NCBI RefSeq assembly: GCF_014898815.1
Contig: NW_026515500.1
Span: 1,364,001 to 1,428,000 of the forward strand
Length of the DNA stretch: 64,000 bases
Origin: Panonychus citri
Lineage: Eukaryota > Arthropoda > Arachnida > Trombidiformes > Tetranychidae
Direction of reading: 5' to 3'
A model generated the notes under the pieces. It saw nothing but the letters and a program-made list of their open reading frames with translations, had not been told where the DNA came from and did not search any database. Position numbers and translations under genes: made by a program. Position 1 is the stretch's first letter; each line of letters opens with the position of its first letter. Positions 14,601 through 27,700 of the stretch are shown one piece after another.

Positions 14601-15344
14601 AATCATATTATCACCAATGGTTTAACATCAATGGTAAAATGAGCTAATAACATAATCTGAATGAACTTTTCAATATTTTCCTGAGGAAATTTAGATTGAT
14701 GATTATAATGTAATCAAATTAACAAGTTACTTCCTGATAATAATACTAATAATTATAATGATAAGTATTCAATAATCATGTAAGATAAAAGTGAAGATGA
14801 ACAAAGTTTTCAATTCCTGAAACAAAATGATGAATTTCATGATGATAAATGGCTTTTAAATGACATGTTGATATTAACCATGAAAAAGTAAATAAACAAT
14901 ATTGAAACTTACTGAGTTAATTGAACTAATCTGTAAATCAACCAAAATATGTAATAAGTTAATTGTTTCTCATTGGATTGAATATCTCAAGTTTCAGTAA
15001 AATTCATCATCTTCATGATAATCAGATGCAAATTTCATGTCAATTGATTGTTAACTGTTAAACTTTCAATGTGTTCATTGTAATTACTTACCTAATGTTG
15101 TTGATTCATTTGATTTTTTAGATGACGATGATGGTGATGATAATGTTTCATGTGAATTATTGTGATTAACTGTTGATTCTGGTGAATCAGATGAATCTGA
15201 GAAAGGATCAAAATTATATTCACTGTATTGCCTTTCAATTTTAGCAACATCTTCACCAAACAATAATAGTAAAGGTAATAGGAAAACCGTTGCAAATATT
15301 GCAACAAGTGACAATATTGTGCAAATTTGATTCAAAGTCATCAT
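5680..15344 (-). CDS. Relaxin-family-receptor-like LGR (LDLa-LRR-7TM GPCR)
   Basis: Type C leucine-rich-repeat GPCR, the family of vertebrate RXFP1/2 and insect Lgr3/Lgr4, which bind relaxin/insulin-like peptides. Coding exons (transcript order): 15344-15092, 13403-13272, 12134-12027, 11480-11360, 10487-10344, 10173-10102, 9602-9528, 9134-9069, 8969-8901, 8657-8514, 8322-8179, 8073-7862, 7060-6428, 6056-5680. Every phase joins and the total is 2550 nt (849 aa). Order: hydrophobic N-terminus, acidic Ser linker, one LDLa module (CNKIADCPNGEDEEEC), an LRR N-cap, about ten LRRs in phase-2 exons of 66-144 nt, the hinge YAPRVRVCRPFSDGVSS (close to RXFP), then seven TMs. ERY ends TM3, CWVP lies in TM6 and NPMIY in TM7. 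Introns are larger than elsewhere in the window. Lgr3 versus Lgr4 orthology is unresolved. Confidence 0.9.
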
Positions 15345-17867
15345 GTGAACACCATGTAAACCCTTTAATTATTCAATACGAATCATTAATTATACATGAA
15401 ACTGAACAAAAAAAATTGAAACACTTAATCACAACAATCAACACAAACACAGGAAAAGGTGATAAGTAGGAAAGTGTAGTAATTATGATGAGAAATGATA
15501 ACAGACTAGGAAATGAAACTTATCTGAATAACATTGAAATTCAATTGGCACTTTCATGTAATAATTGTGATTAAGATGATGAAGATTAGGATCTCGGTGG
15601 GTGATATTGATTAAGTGGTGTGGAAATGTTAACATAGAATCAGAAATAAGCAAATTAGATCATGACGGATGACGATTGGTGAAATTTAATTTGATTTGGT
15701 TTGATTTTCTTGTTTTGCTTTGCAGGTTGATTGTTGGTGATTAATTTAACTGTTATTCAATTGATGGTTTCCTATTCCAATGGGTTAATATATTAATTTG
15801 AATGGTAAATGTTGATTATCAATGGTAATCAAGTGTCATTGTGGTACAACAACATTATCATCATGATCATCATGTAATATAATTAGTTTTGTATTCAAAT
15901 CATGAGATGATCAATTTGATTGATATTAAAATTTTTGTAACTTTTGTTGTTATCTTGATTGTTGATGTTAACAAATGTTAAATTATGATTGATTAAATAG
16001 TAATAATTAATGATTTTAACAAAAGTAATCAAAGTTATCAGGTTTCGGTTGGTTGTTGTTGGTTTTATTTCAATATTCATGATGATGATGATGATGATGA
16101 TGATGAGAGGTGATGAGTAAGGATTCAGAACTTTTTTTTCACTTTAATTGTTGACAATTAACTGAGCACAAATTGTGAGTCTGTTTAACCAACAGTTGAG
16201 TGTAATTAATGAGTAGATGAGCAAACAATCAAATGAGCACTTTGTAACATTTTAATTATAATGAATGAAAGATAAATTAAACTTTGATTAATTAATTAAC
16301 TTGATCTTGATTTGGTTACGTTGTTGTTGTTATATTAATAGTTGGTAAAGTTAACCTTTTATCAATCAACAATTATCATAGTTTTGATGATAATCATCAT
16401 TGGGTTTCAATTGATTACAAGGAGGAGGGAAAGCAAGATTTGATTACATTGATTATGGATAAACTCAAGGGATGATTACTAATTGTTTTTCGTTGGTTAA
16501 TTAGTTGGTGATAAAGTTCATTCAAACTGATTAAGTAACTTAGAAAAGTTTGAAAAGTGAAAACATGAGAACATGATAACAGAGCAACTCAATGGAAACT
16601 AATGATCATCCAGTGATGAAGAGAGAAGATGAAGAGAGAGAGAGAGAGAGTAAGGGGAGATATTGTATCATGAAGTGAGAGTGTCGATGATGATGATGAA
16701 GAGTTATCACCTTTTGTATTAAGATGATGAAGAGGAAATGATGAGAAGGTGATGATCCACATTGAGAGAAGTTAAAATCAACTAGTAATCAGTTGATCAA
16801 CGATGGAAATCATTTCAAAGATTAACACAATTTCTGTCCTTTGGAACTTTTTTTTTGCTTCTCCTTCTCGTGTCTCTTCAATCTCTCTATGATGTGTACA
16901 TGCTAACATATGAAAGAAATAATAATAATAATATTTTTCGAATCAAAGAAAAAAAAAGTTCCACAGAGAGAATAAAAGAATCAGGGAATTGACCTTATCT
17001 AATATGTTTCTCTTATGTAACTTATCATCTTGTCAGAATTTTTCTTCATCTCTTTTTAACTCTTTCTCTTAACTCACCATTTTAAGAATCTGTTGATTCC
17101 TTTCATGATGATCAACAGCAAGTTTCAAAGAAAAACTCAAAGATTCATGAGATTATCTCAAGTTCTAAGAAAAATCAAAAGAATCACTTATAAATAATAT
17201 CTATTGACTTGATCTATTCTTCGCCTTTGTTGTAAAAGTTTGTTAATGAGTTGATTTATAATGATGAGGATGGAAAAAGTTGATAATCAGTATCATGATG
17301 ACGGTGATGATGATGAGGCATAAAAAATCACAGTTAAGAGATTTAAATAATGAGGTCATTGGTTTTAGTTGTTAGGTAATGGTAACTGAGTCTATTAGCA
17401 AACCTTAGGTTTGATTAACATGGTTAATTTGATTGAATCTAATGCAACTGTTATTGTTCAATTGTGTGTTTCTATTATTAAGGTTCAATTTGATTCTCAT
17501 TTAATTAGGTTAACAGCCTGATGCAAGGTTGATCTCTATTAGTATTATTATTTACAATTAATGATCAACTTGAAAAGATGAGAGATTTAGGAAAATTAAG
17601 TAATCATTGGTCAACAACTGAGGTCAATTTCCAGTCTCTCTTGTTAAATATAATCCCCCAGAGTTTATTCAATGAATTGGAAAATTTTTAATTTCCATTA
17701 AATTGTTCATCGATTGTTGATTGATTGGATCAATTTGAAGAGAGCATGTAAATATATTTAAGGTCTCGTAGGTCAATGGTCATCTTTTTAATGTCAAAGT
17801 TTTCTTTATGATGGATTATGTTTATGTAAATGTCCTGTTTATGGTAATTGTGATTTATTGAAGGTGG
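15345..17867. other. Intergenic, upstream of the LGR gene
   Basis: AT-rich DNA with a (GAT)n tract at about 16078-16106, AG tracts near 16635 and scattered ATGATG runs. Divergently placed between the LGR 5' end and the CIB2/AHCYL promoters. No coding region or RNA gene is supported; untranslated LGR exons could lie here. Confidence 0.4.
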
Positions 17868-18060
17868 ACAATAATCAATACATGGTGGGTGTTTTAACTT
17901 TGGATAAACAGGGAAATGATGATTCCAATTTCAACTAAGTCATGAGATTCAACTCCACCCTTGAATTTACTTTGAACATCAATAGATGGCGAGAAAATTT
18001 CATGATGTTTTCCACCGAGAGTGAGAGGAAGATGAGAGGATGATTCAAGTTCTGGTCCTC
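17868..18060 (+). promoter_or_regulatory. Promoter-like module, copy 1 of a duplicated pair
   Basis: Two landmarks recur in the same order near 20150-20360. One is an ACAAT..CAATA..ATGG(T/C)GGGT..TT..AACT block (about 17872 here, 20152 there). The other is GAACATCAATAGATGGCGA followed 20-25 bases later by CACCGAGAGTGAG (about 17974-18032 here, 20299-20354 there). The AGATGGCG core resembles the CTCF/YY1 class of motif. It lies about 150-250 bp upstream of the alternative first exon at 18189. Confidence 0.5.
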
Positions 18061-18188
18061 GATGGAAGTAATCATTTACTATCAATGGGATATTATCAAC
18101 ATCAGAACTTGGGAAGATTTTGATTCATGGGTGAGAAATTCATTCAACTTTGAACCACTTGGAATCGAAATCGCTTCGAGGTATTTTC

Positions 18189-18221
18189 ATGGGATCATTA
18201 GCAAGAATCAAAGGACAAAAG
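18189..18221 (+). CDS. Candidate alternative first coding exon of AHCYL (11 codons)
   Basis: An ATG at 18189 opens MGSLARIKGQK and ends in phase 0 before GTATTTA, the same donor context as AHCYL exon 1 (MEDESLKSSKGHE, 20738-20776). The two peptides align as M-x-SL-x-x-x-KG-x-(K/E). The surrounding promoter-like and intronic sequence is also duplicated. If spliced to the acceptor at 27797 it would give a second AHCYL N-terminus, with the CIB2 gene nested in its first intron. The exon is inferred from homology and splice phase alone; it could be a decayed duplicate. Confidence 0.4.
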
Positions 18222-18314
18222 GTATTTACTTTTCTTTTTCTTTATTCTTTTTCATCCTCATCATTTTTTTAGTTTCTTTTTCTCTTCTTATTGCCATTTC
18301 ATCCAATTTCCACC

Positions 18315-18391
18315 TATCATGAGTAACATTTTTATCGATCCAGAACAAAAGGAGGAACAGTTTTCTTTTTCGTGGTAAACTGTTATATCCT
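18315..18391 (+). promoter_or_regulatory. Conserved intronic block, copy 1
   Basis: About 80 bp starting TATCATGAGT and ending GTTATATCCT. It is strongly similar to 20923-20998, and each copy lies about 95-150 bp downstream of a candidate AHCYL first exon. It is not an open frame in both copies, so a regulatory or splicing role is more likely than coding. Confidence 0.45.
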
Positions 18392-18827
18392 TTCAGGGGA
18401 TAAATTCAATGTTCACTCGAGATTAATTTTACTCATGAGATTTTCTCTTTGTAATTGTTTACAAACTGTGGTCACAATTAACTTCTAATGAAGTTGTTGT
18501 TTATGTTATCATGTTTCGAATTCAGTTCATTTAATAAATGGAAAAAGATGACACTTTGAAATTTAGATTAACTTTCACTCACTAATCTTCACTCTCTCGA
18601 ACTCATCATCTTGTTTATCTTTCGTGTTCATCATCATTGGATGAAGATTATCTTCAATTTCTTTACATCATTTTAACTTGTTCATCCTCATTCTTTGTCC
18701 ATTTGTTATTTCAGCATTTGGATTGACTAACATTCCTTTTTTTCTTGATTTTCTCTTTATAATTAGTTAATCACTTCTTCGTTTGTCTGATTGGTTCGAG
18801 TTTTGAGTTGAACAATTTCGTCCAATT

Positions 18828-19711
18828 ATGGGCAACAAAGTGGTCACATTTACTGATGAGCAATTGGAAAACTATCAAGTAAGTAATTCGATCCAAAATT
18901 AACTAATCGAATCAAGGTAATTAAGATTCTCGTTTAAACTTTCAAAGGATTGTACATTTTTCACAAGGAAGGAAATATTAACGTAAGAGTAAAGTTGATT
19001 AACTTACTGTTAATTGTTTACACTAATTGTGACTGTTTTCTTATCATTCTGTTTATTTAACCATCAGAATCTTTAAACGGTATCGAGAATTAGATCCAAA
19101 AGTTGTTCCTCAGGTTATGACTGGAGATGAAGCTCAAACAATTACTTTGCCTATGGCGAAATTTGAGAAAATGTCAGAATTGAAGGTAATTATTGAAGTT
19201 CTAATCAAACTGTTCAAGAAATTCTAACTCATTATGTTGTTATGTTTTCTTTTTCAAGGAAAATCCTTTTCGAAATCGAATATGTAAAGTTTTTTCTCAC
19301 GATGGTTCAGGTAATATGACGTTCGATGATTTTCTCGATATGCTTTCGGTTTTCAGCGAAAGTGCTCCAAGAGATGTAAAAGTCTATTATGCATTCAAAA
19401 TCTATGGTAAATAAAAATGAATTGATTTCTTTCGATATTTAATACAATCGATTTCGAGTTCGATTATTAATATTATCTTATATCTACCAACAGATTACGA
19501 TGATGATCATTTCATCTCAGGTAAAGACATTGAACAAACAGCAATCGCTTTAACCAAGAATCAATTAGGACCTGAGGAGATTTCGGTGGTTCGAGAAAAA
19601 GTTCTGGAAGAAACTGATAACGATCAAGATGATAAAATATCTTTCGCTGAATTTCAACATGTTATTTCTCGAGCTCCTGATTTTCTCAGTACATTTCATG
19701 TTAGAATCTGA
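18828..19711 (+). CDS. CIB2: Calcium- and integrin-binding protein, CIB2-like
   Basis: Small EF-hand calcium sensor; the CIB family binds integrin alpha tails, and CIB2/3 act with TMC mechanotransduction channels and in photoreceptors. Exons 18828-18878, 18948-18982, 19068-19185, 19259-19406 and 19494-19711 total 570 nt (189 aa), the usual length. The start MGNK is the family's N-myristoylation signal. It continues with FTDEQLENYQDCTFFTRKEI and ends APDFLSTFHVRI, near-identical to CIB2. The N-terminal EF-hands are degenerate. The two C-terminal EF loops (YDYDDDHFISGKD and TDNDQDDKISFAE) keep acidic ligands. AATAAA lies at 19753. It sits between two copies of the AHCYL first-exon region on the same strand. 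Confidence 0.93.
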
Positions 19712-19807
19712 AACAACTTTAATAATCAATCTAATGGACTCAAACGGAAACAAATAAATTCATTAATTGAAACATTGATTCGCATCCAAAAGTTTAATTA
19801 ATCTAAT

Positions 19808-19811
<4 letters not shown>

Positions 19812-19850
<39 letters not shown>
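19812..19850. repeat. (CT)n microsatellite
   Basis: Uninterrupted CT dinucleotide tract just downstream of the CIB2 polyadenylation signal. Similar (AG)n and (CT)n tracts lie at 20211-20242 and 24650-24705. Confidence 0.95.
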
Positions 19851-19856
<6 letters not shown>

Positions 19857-20147
19857 CTTTTATGATAATCATCTTGAATTTAAATCAATAGCACAATTAA
19901 TTAAAATTTTACACTATCATGATTTTATAATTAACTTTTGTTTAGATGAAATACTTTAAACAATAATTTTCATTGATTAAAGTTATTAAATTTTAATCAG
20001 AGGTGATGGTGCATTTAAGGAGTACAGTTTAACTTTCAATTGCTGGATAATAATGATGATAATCAAGAGGAATCCTTAGTTTAATGTACAATTGTATTAA
20101 TAACATCAATTTCCATTAGTAAATTGTATCGTAAATATATCATCATG

Positions 20148-20208
20148 ATGAACAATCAATAAATGGCGGGTATTTCAACTCTCTCCTCTGGGAAATTTGG
20201 GTTATCAC

Positions 20209-20247
<39 letters not shown>

Positions 20248-20380
20248 CCTCTCTATCCAGAACTTTATTTCCCCTGAGTAATATTATTCATTACAAATGA
20301 ACATCAATAGATGGCGATTCATTCTCAATTCATGATACCACCGAGAGTGAGTTGGAGGGAGGATATTTGTTCATGGGAAA
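20148..20380 (+). promoter_or_regulatory. Promoter-like module, copy 2, upstream of AHCYL
   Basis: Second copy of the module at 17868-18060, with the same ordered landmarks (ATGGCGGGT block; GAACATCAATAGATGGCGA; CACCGAGAGTGAG). An (AG)n microsatellite at 20211-20242 has expanded between the two landmarks. It lies 360-590 bp upstream of AHCYL exon 1. Confidence 0.5.
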
Positions 20381-20737
20381 AATCAGCGAGAGTTGAAATA
20401 TGTTTTATCTTTCTGTGTGTGTTAGTTTGTGTGTGTGGTGTGTGTGTGTATGTACTTGTTATCATAAATTCATTGACAAGTCAGGGAGTTAAAAGTGTTT
20501 TCATTGAGAGTGTCCCAAGTTTTTCTGAAGGAGATTTTTGTGCTTCATCGAAACTTGATCATCTTCCTTGTTAAATACAATAATCATTAGTGGCCACAAC
20601 TGTGAACATAGAAACTTCTTGTGTGTATCATCAAAAGCCAACAATCAACTAAATCATCTCAGAAATCAACGTAATCCATTCAATCGTAATCAATTTCCTA
20701 AAACTAGAGCAGAAAAGTCAATCAGGAAGAAAGAACC

Positions 20738-23700
20738 ATGGAAGACGAATCATTGAAAAGCAGCAAAGGACACGAGGTATTTATATATTTCTCTTTCTTT
20801 TTTGTTCCATCTTCATCTTTTATCTTCCTTTCTTCTTCTATTTCATCATCTTTATCATCTTCTTCTCGTCCACCCTCACTCTCTGTCTCTTTTTCCTCCT
20901 CTCTTTCTACCTCTAAATCTATTATCATGAGTTACAATTTTATCGACCCAGAGCAAGAAGTAATAGTTTTTATCTTCGTGGTAAAAATGTTATATCCTCA
21001 TGAAAATAATTCTCTTATATATCATTTCATGATAACATTGATTTCGATTTTTGTTTGATATTACGATAAAAGACTCGAATCAGTGAAAAGAAAGTCAAAT
21101 TTTTTCCATCCGAATTCAGTTGAGTTACATTATATCAATTGGTTTGCCTTGGGGTTCAATTTGTATTATTTTATTTTCTAACTTTTTCCATTCTGTTTAT
21201 TGTGGTGGATTAATTGAGAGTGAAAATAATACTTGACGAAATTCAACATGATTCATTTATCTCATGAGAGTTTTAAACTGTTCTGATGAACCATTGGTGA
21301 AAAAATAGATTCCATCTCAAGTTATTTGATGGAAATTGTTGATGGATTCATTTATCTTGTTCTACTTATCATGAGAATAACACCAAAAGAATATGAATAA
21401 AATGATGAGGATGAGAAGAGAGAGAGAGAGAAATGTTCAGATTAAGATGTAAACTTTTCTTTTCTGCTTATCTTCATCCTCATCATCATGTACTTAGCAT
21501 CCTCATCATCTTCATCTCTACTGAATCTTTTTCACATCATCATCATTTCAATCTATTTAGATGTTACTCTATCCTTAATGTTTCCCTTTGCATCGTATTG
21601 AATTTTTGGTTCATCATGATCATGGTAATAATAATTACCAGAATTAGAATAACTTTTTAACTGTTTATCTTAATCTTTATCTTATTCCACACCCAAACCT
21701 GAATAAAATTGGAAACTTAATCATGTAAATCTTCATGATGAATATTTCACAGTCATAATTAACAGGAATTAAGGTTGATTAGGTTTCAGTTTCAAGGTTT
21801 TCCCTCAATTCATATTGTATGATATTCAATCAGTTGTACAATTATGATTGACAATTGTGAGAAAACAACTGAATTAAACAATCACTGTTAACTTTTTACA
21901 CCAAAATGATTGAGAAAATTAACACTAAAGTTAATTCATTTAAAGATTTTTTCGCCCATTTGAATGACAATCAATATAAATGCTAAAAATTAAGATAATA
22001 TTTAATATCCAATTTAAATTAACGAAAAGCATAAGGTAAACATTTTACTTTAATTAACTTGTTAATTAGATACAATCTAATCTAATTAATTATGATTAAA
22101 ATAATCTCTAGAAAAGCTTAGTATCCTTTTTTAATGGGATAACTATTGTTGACTTTTGAATTGTTAATATTACCAAACTGATTTAATTAGTGAATAATAA
22201 ACATTATTAAATAATTGATAAGCTTGTTATTCAGATAATTCAAAGCAAACAAAATTAATTAACAGGTAAATTGTTACAGTTATGACAACAATTTAGTGAG
22301 AATTTACTTTTCGTGGCTTAGACTTGAATCTTGTATTTCATGATATTCATCATGATACTCAGAAATGTTAATGACCATGAATAAGCTGAGAATGGTTCAA
22401 GTAATATTAGTGAGAGCATTATCTTGAAGATTATCATCCAAGTTCTGGACATTTCTCTGAATTTGATACAGAACTTGGAGATCCAATTAACTTAATTATC
22501 TCTCTATCTTTTTGCCTTCTAAATAGATGAACAAATCTACTGAATAAGTTCATGAGGAATTTGGTGCAAAAAAAAGAGAGAAACTAAGAGATAATCAAGT
22601 AAATCGTTGTCATGATACGAGTTATTTTCTTGAGTAGATTCATGAAGTCAAAGTGAAAGAAAATGTTCTCAAAGTTCTGGTGATGAAAAATTCGAATCCA
22701 GTGGTAGATTAGATTTAGAATTTACAATTTTTGCTACAGTGAACTTTTTTCTTTTTTTTTCATTCTCTACCTGAAAATAATCCATTTATCATCAATGTAA
22801 TTTTATCTCATTTAATGAAATCCAACGAAATGACGATAATTCAGTTAACTTGAAAAAATCTATTATCACCAAGGTAAATTGTATGAAATGATGAAAAGGT
22901 TAATTGGATTGTTGATTTCTGATTGATTCCTGGGTTTCACTGAATTACTCAGTCTCTTATTATCATTTTCTATTCAACATCACCATGAACATTTATATGA
23001 TATCTCATGAATATAATTACTACTCATGTTGGAATGTATTTATATGAGAACTTTTTTTTTTCTCTTCACCGTCATTCCAAGTTATCATGTTGAACTTTAC
23101 AACAACAATTCAAGAGGATTTTCATTATTTACTGTTATCATTATCATTGAATTTCATGGTGATTTTTTTTCTCTTCTTAATCTTCTTCAGTTCTATGATA
23201 TTCAGTTTCCAATTTTGAATTTGAATATTATTTTTATCACAATTGTTCACATGGAAGTAAAATTTTCTTCAATATTATTTCATTTTCAACGAGTAAATAG
23301 TGTTTACGATAAGAGGATTTTCTATTTCGATAATATTATTATCATCACCATGATATTTAAATGTTATTCTTTTTTACTTATTCCAAGTTTATTTAGAACT
23401 TTTTTTTTCTCCTAAAGAATAGTTCGAAAGAAAAACTCGTTTTCGAATTTTTTTTTCTTCTTCTCCATTTCTTCATCTACTTAATTTAATTAGATTTCTT
23501 TTAATTATCTTATAACTTTCCTTCCCGTGGATTTTGGTTATATTAATTATCGTAAATATATTTACCGTCGAAATTATTTTCTTCCTACTAATTAATTGTC
23601 TTGGTAATTAGTTTTTCGATATTGACTCAGAATTTGAATATGATAATAATATAATCACATTATCTATTTATCTGATTGAAGGATTATCCGGTTTGATAAA

Positions 23701-24643
23701 AAGTTCAGACATAAATGAATATCTAATGATTATTATTCCTGGTGAATTTTAAATTGTTATTAAATTGTTTTCTCCGGTTTTATGATGTTTAAATGATCAT
23801 TTTCATAGGAATCAATTTAATAATAATTGGGAATTAATATTCAAATTATGAGAGTGGGTGGATGATGATGAATACAATGGAAAGGTATCAACATGGAATC
23901 GTTGTTTTTTTCTCACTCCATCATCATGATTATCATCAATTTGATGAGAAACAAATTGATGGAAAGTGTTACCTCTCAGGTGATTAAATAACAATCTATT
24001 AAAACATTTAATGATTGTTTATCTTTTTCTTTGGATAATCTATTGTTAAGCCTTGTTTATTTTCATTGAGAATTTATTTGTTCATCAATTGTCTTATTAT
24101 TATCTATTATTATCTCATTGAATGAATGATGATCATCATAATCATCATGAAGAACAATTTTCTTCAATCAAAGGATCATCATCATGATGAACATGATAAG
24201 TTCGATATGAGTAAAGATTCCAGTTTTTTGCTTCTTTGTTCTACTTTTTTTTTCTTTCGTAGTTCTTAGCATCATTTTTAGCTAAAGAAATAAATTCATA
24301 GAAAATTCTGTAACATTATCACAAACATAAGAGAGAAAGAAAAGAGAGAGAGAGAGACGTGTAATTTATATTCTTTAATCATTATGATGATTAAGTTCTG
24401 ATTCATTTTAATGTTTCCGTTGTTCTCTCCCTTTTTTATATCTTTCTCTCTCATTATCCTTCCCTGTTCCCCTGAAATCACTGAAACTCATGAACTATTT
24501 ATTATCATCATTAGTTGAAGTAGAAAATATTATGTTCCATTATTTGCATCAATAGAACTTTTCTGTTCTTTGATTTTTTTGTTCCATCATCATGAATATA
24601 ACTGAATTTGCATTTATTACTTTTGTCTAAATTGTTTTGACTC

Positions 24644-24708
<65 letters not shown>

Positions 24709-27700
24709 AAGATTGTGATGAATACTAATAAGATTATTTTGATTAGAATCAAGGTTACTACCTAATTATTAATTATTCTAGTCTACTGATGATTGATTTT
24801 GATAAATTCTCCAGATTTATAGAGAATAATCTTTCCAATAAATTTCTCTGATTTGATTATTGATAATTCAATTCATATGCAAAGGTGTACATTAGACAGA
24901 AATTGATTGTGATTAAGTGAATCTATTGGGAAACATTTTCACCAATTGAATTACATGTTATTCAGTTTTTACCTTTGTCTTTGTTTACTTTTTTTCCTAT
25001 TGTTTCCTCTTCCTTCATGGTCTCTAATCATGTAGATGATGATGTTTGTTTTGAATGGGATTGATTGTTACCTGTAATTGGACAAAAGGGTCAATATTTA
25101 ACATTGATCATAGTAAATGACCACTGGTCATTTGTTACTGGTTACCCCATCTATTGTTCATCAACATGATTAGGTTAATATGATTGAGGAAGGAAAAAGT
25201 TGATTACATTTTTTTCTGGTCCAAGGTGATTAAGTGAATGATCTCAGTCATGTTTACATCAATCATGGAACCAAAATTGGATTATTCTGGTTACATGATC
25301 ATGTAGATTATTGTATTGGTTCATTGGCTGTTCAGAATTTTTTTCTTCGAGTTTCGAAGCAAAGAAAAGTCTCTCTTTTACTCTCACTCTTTTTTTTTGG
25401 TTCATTCGAAGTTTTTTTTTTCGTCCTCGATTGTATTTCGCTCTAAGAGATTGACAATTATCTTGAAAGTTAATTAGTTTTGACTTTTAAATGTCGCGAG
25501 TTCTTTTATCAGGTAATTTAACTCGAAATGGTTCAAATTGTTTTTCGTATCAACATGAGTTCGAGTTGTTGATGATGATTTACATCTTTATGATGGATCA
25601 TGTTTATGCCAAAATTAATTGCATTCAAACGAGAAGATTAACAATTTATTTTATTACATTTTTTTCGTTGCTCTTTCGTTATTTCAAAATTTAGATCAAG
25701 ATTTATTTTCATCCATAGGGATAAGTCCAAGGAGAAAGAGATTAAGATTAGTATTGAGATTAGTAGGATGGAGATACTAATGGCTGAAATGGTGATGATA
25801 ATGAATTAACATCGCCTGGATCAAATTTATTATCGTTTATCTCTGACAATTGTCTGGATAATATTTATTTTTATTTCTATTAACATTTTCGTAACTTTTT
25901 CTTACATTATTGTTTGTGATTAACTTTTCCTTTGAACTTTTGATGAGAAAGAGCAAAGGTTTCCTTTTAATTAGAATAGTTGTTAATTAACTAAGTGTCG
26001 TTATCTTCATATGAACATTTAACTTTGTTAAGGATTAATTTTCATTTAGAACAAAAAAAGGAGGGAAATCGAGGTTAGGTAATCATTAACCTCGAAACTA
26101 ATGGTAAACTTATGTTCGTAATGTCCAGTAGGCAGAATAATGTCAATTCTTTCGTGTTAAACTGGAGGATTGGCCATTTTAACGATAATTCAAGTTACTA
26201 TTAATCATAATTATTCCAAGTTAACCAAAATGGTTCTCACTAATCAATATTAATGAAGGAAAAACAATCAAATTTTAATCAATTTCTGGTTCTCTTCACG
26301 TGCCGCCATCTGGTGAGCGATAGTTGAACTAATTTTTTAAATTCGATTTTAAATTTTCTGTTCTGTTTATTTTAATTTTTTTACTTCATTTTGATTATTT
26401 GGTTTAATCATCATTAGTAATTCTAAGAATAAGATGATCCGGAAATACATGGATTCTTTGTTTGCTGATTATTTCTGATAGATTATAACGGTTACCTAAC
26501 CTTTAAACTGAATCTTAATCAATTAAATTTGTTTCCAATTCAATTCATTTAATATTGTGACCTTTTTCTTTCCGGACTTGAAATTACCTTTTATTTTGTC
26601 TCCTGGTTTTGGTTGATTGTTTACCTGTATTACACTTGATTAGTATGATCATCTCTCCATAAGGCATCATCAGGGGGCTTGTATCCAATTGATTATAAAA
26701 TATTGAATGATGACAATGTATGAGATGGATTATTCATCTGAAAACAATAATCATCATGGGAACATGTAAGTCAATTAATCTATGGAAATAAGGTATACAT
26801 ACTGTTAACCTTGATTACAGATCTAATGATATAAACATATATCAATTCTCACAGTGAAACATTTATAACTAAATTTGGGTTTACAATATCATTTCCAATA
26901 AGCCTTTACTTTTTGGGTTAATGAGACAAAGACAAAGACAAAGACAAAGAGGATCAATAATATCACCAGAAAGAAAAAGAGAAAGTGTTTCCAATTCTCT
27001 TTTCCCTCATCTCTTCATTTCACTTCCATGTAAATTGTTGATCAACAGAAAGAAATTAAGACGAAGATAGAGAAAAATCATCTACCTGACAAAACGAGGA
27101 TTAAACCAAAAAAAAAAGAAAATGGAGAAAAAACTGTGGTAAAAATTAACGAAGAAACGAAAAAAAGAATAGAACAAAATGTAAAAATTAAAAGAGAAGA
27201 GAAAATGGAAAACCAATGAGAGAAAAGAATATAAAATGATGTCAGCAGGTTTGATTTTTCTCTTTCTCTCTCTTTCTCTTTTTCCAATTTGTGAGTTCTT
27301 TTTGAAACCAACCGTAGACATGGAAAAGTGAACATCATTTCCAACTAATTTTTTTTCTCTTCTTTTCTATTTCACTTTATTAACCATTCATCATGTTTAA
27401 CTTAATTAGTCTAACCAGTTATCAATTCATCTTAATTCTAATTTGATTGTTCAACATCTTCTCTTCTACTCGGATTTTCGTCTCTCCCTTTTATAATTCT
27501 ATTTTTCTCCCTCATTCTCTCTCTCTCCTTTTTTCCTTTTTCTTCTTTTTCTGCTTTTCTTATTCTTCATCATCTGCTACTCATTCTTACCTTTTACTCT
27601 GACATTTGTTTTCGTTATTTTTTTTTATTTTGACACTTTTTCTTTTCTGCTTCTTTTTCTGGTTCTCTTTATCTTCATCACTAATCCTGTGTTTCCATCT

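Noticed and set aside
16078..16106. (GAT)n tract considered as part of a coding or CRISPR-like repeat
   Set aside because: Simple trinucleotide microsatellite in intergenic DNA; no spacers and a eukaryotic context.
17894..18322. Short frames on both strands near 18 kb
   Set aside because: They overlap the promoter-like module and first-exon copy in other frames; only the 11-codon frame at 18189 fits a gene.
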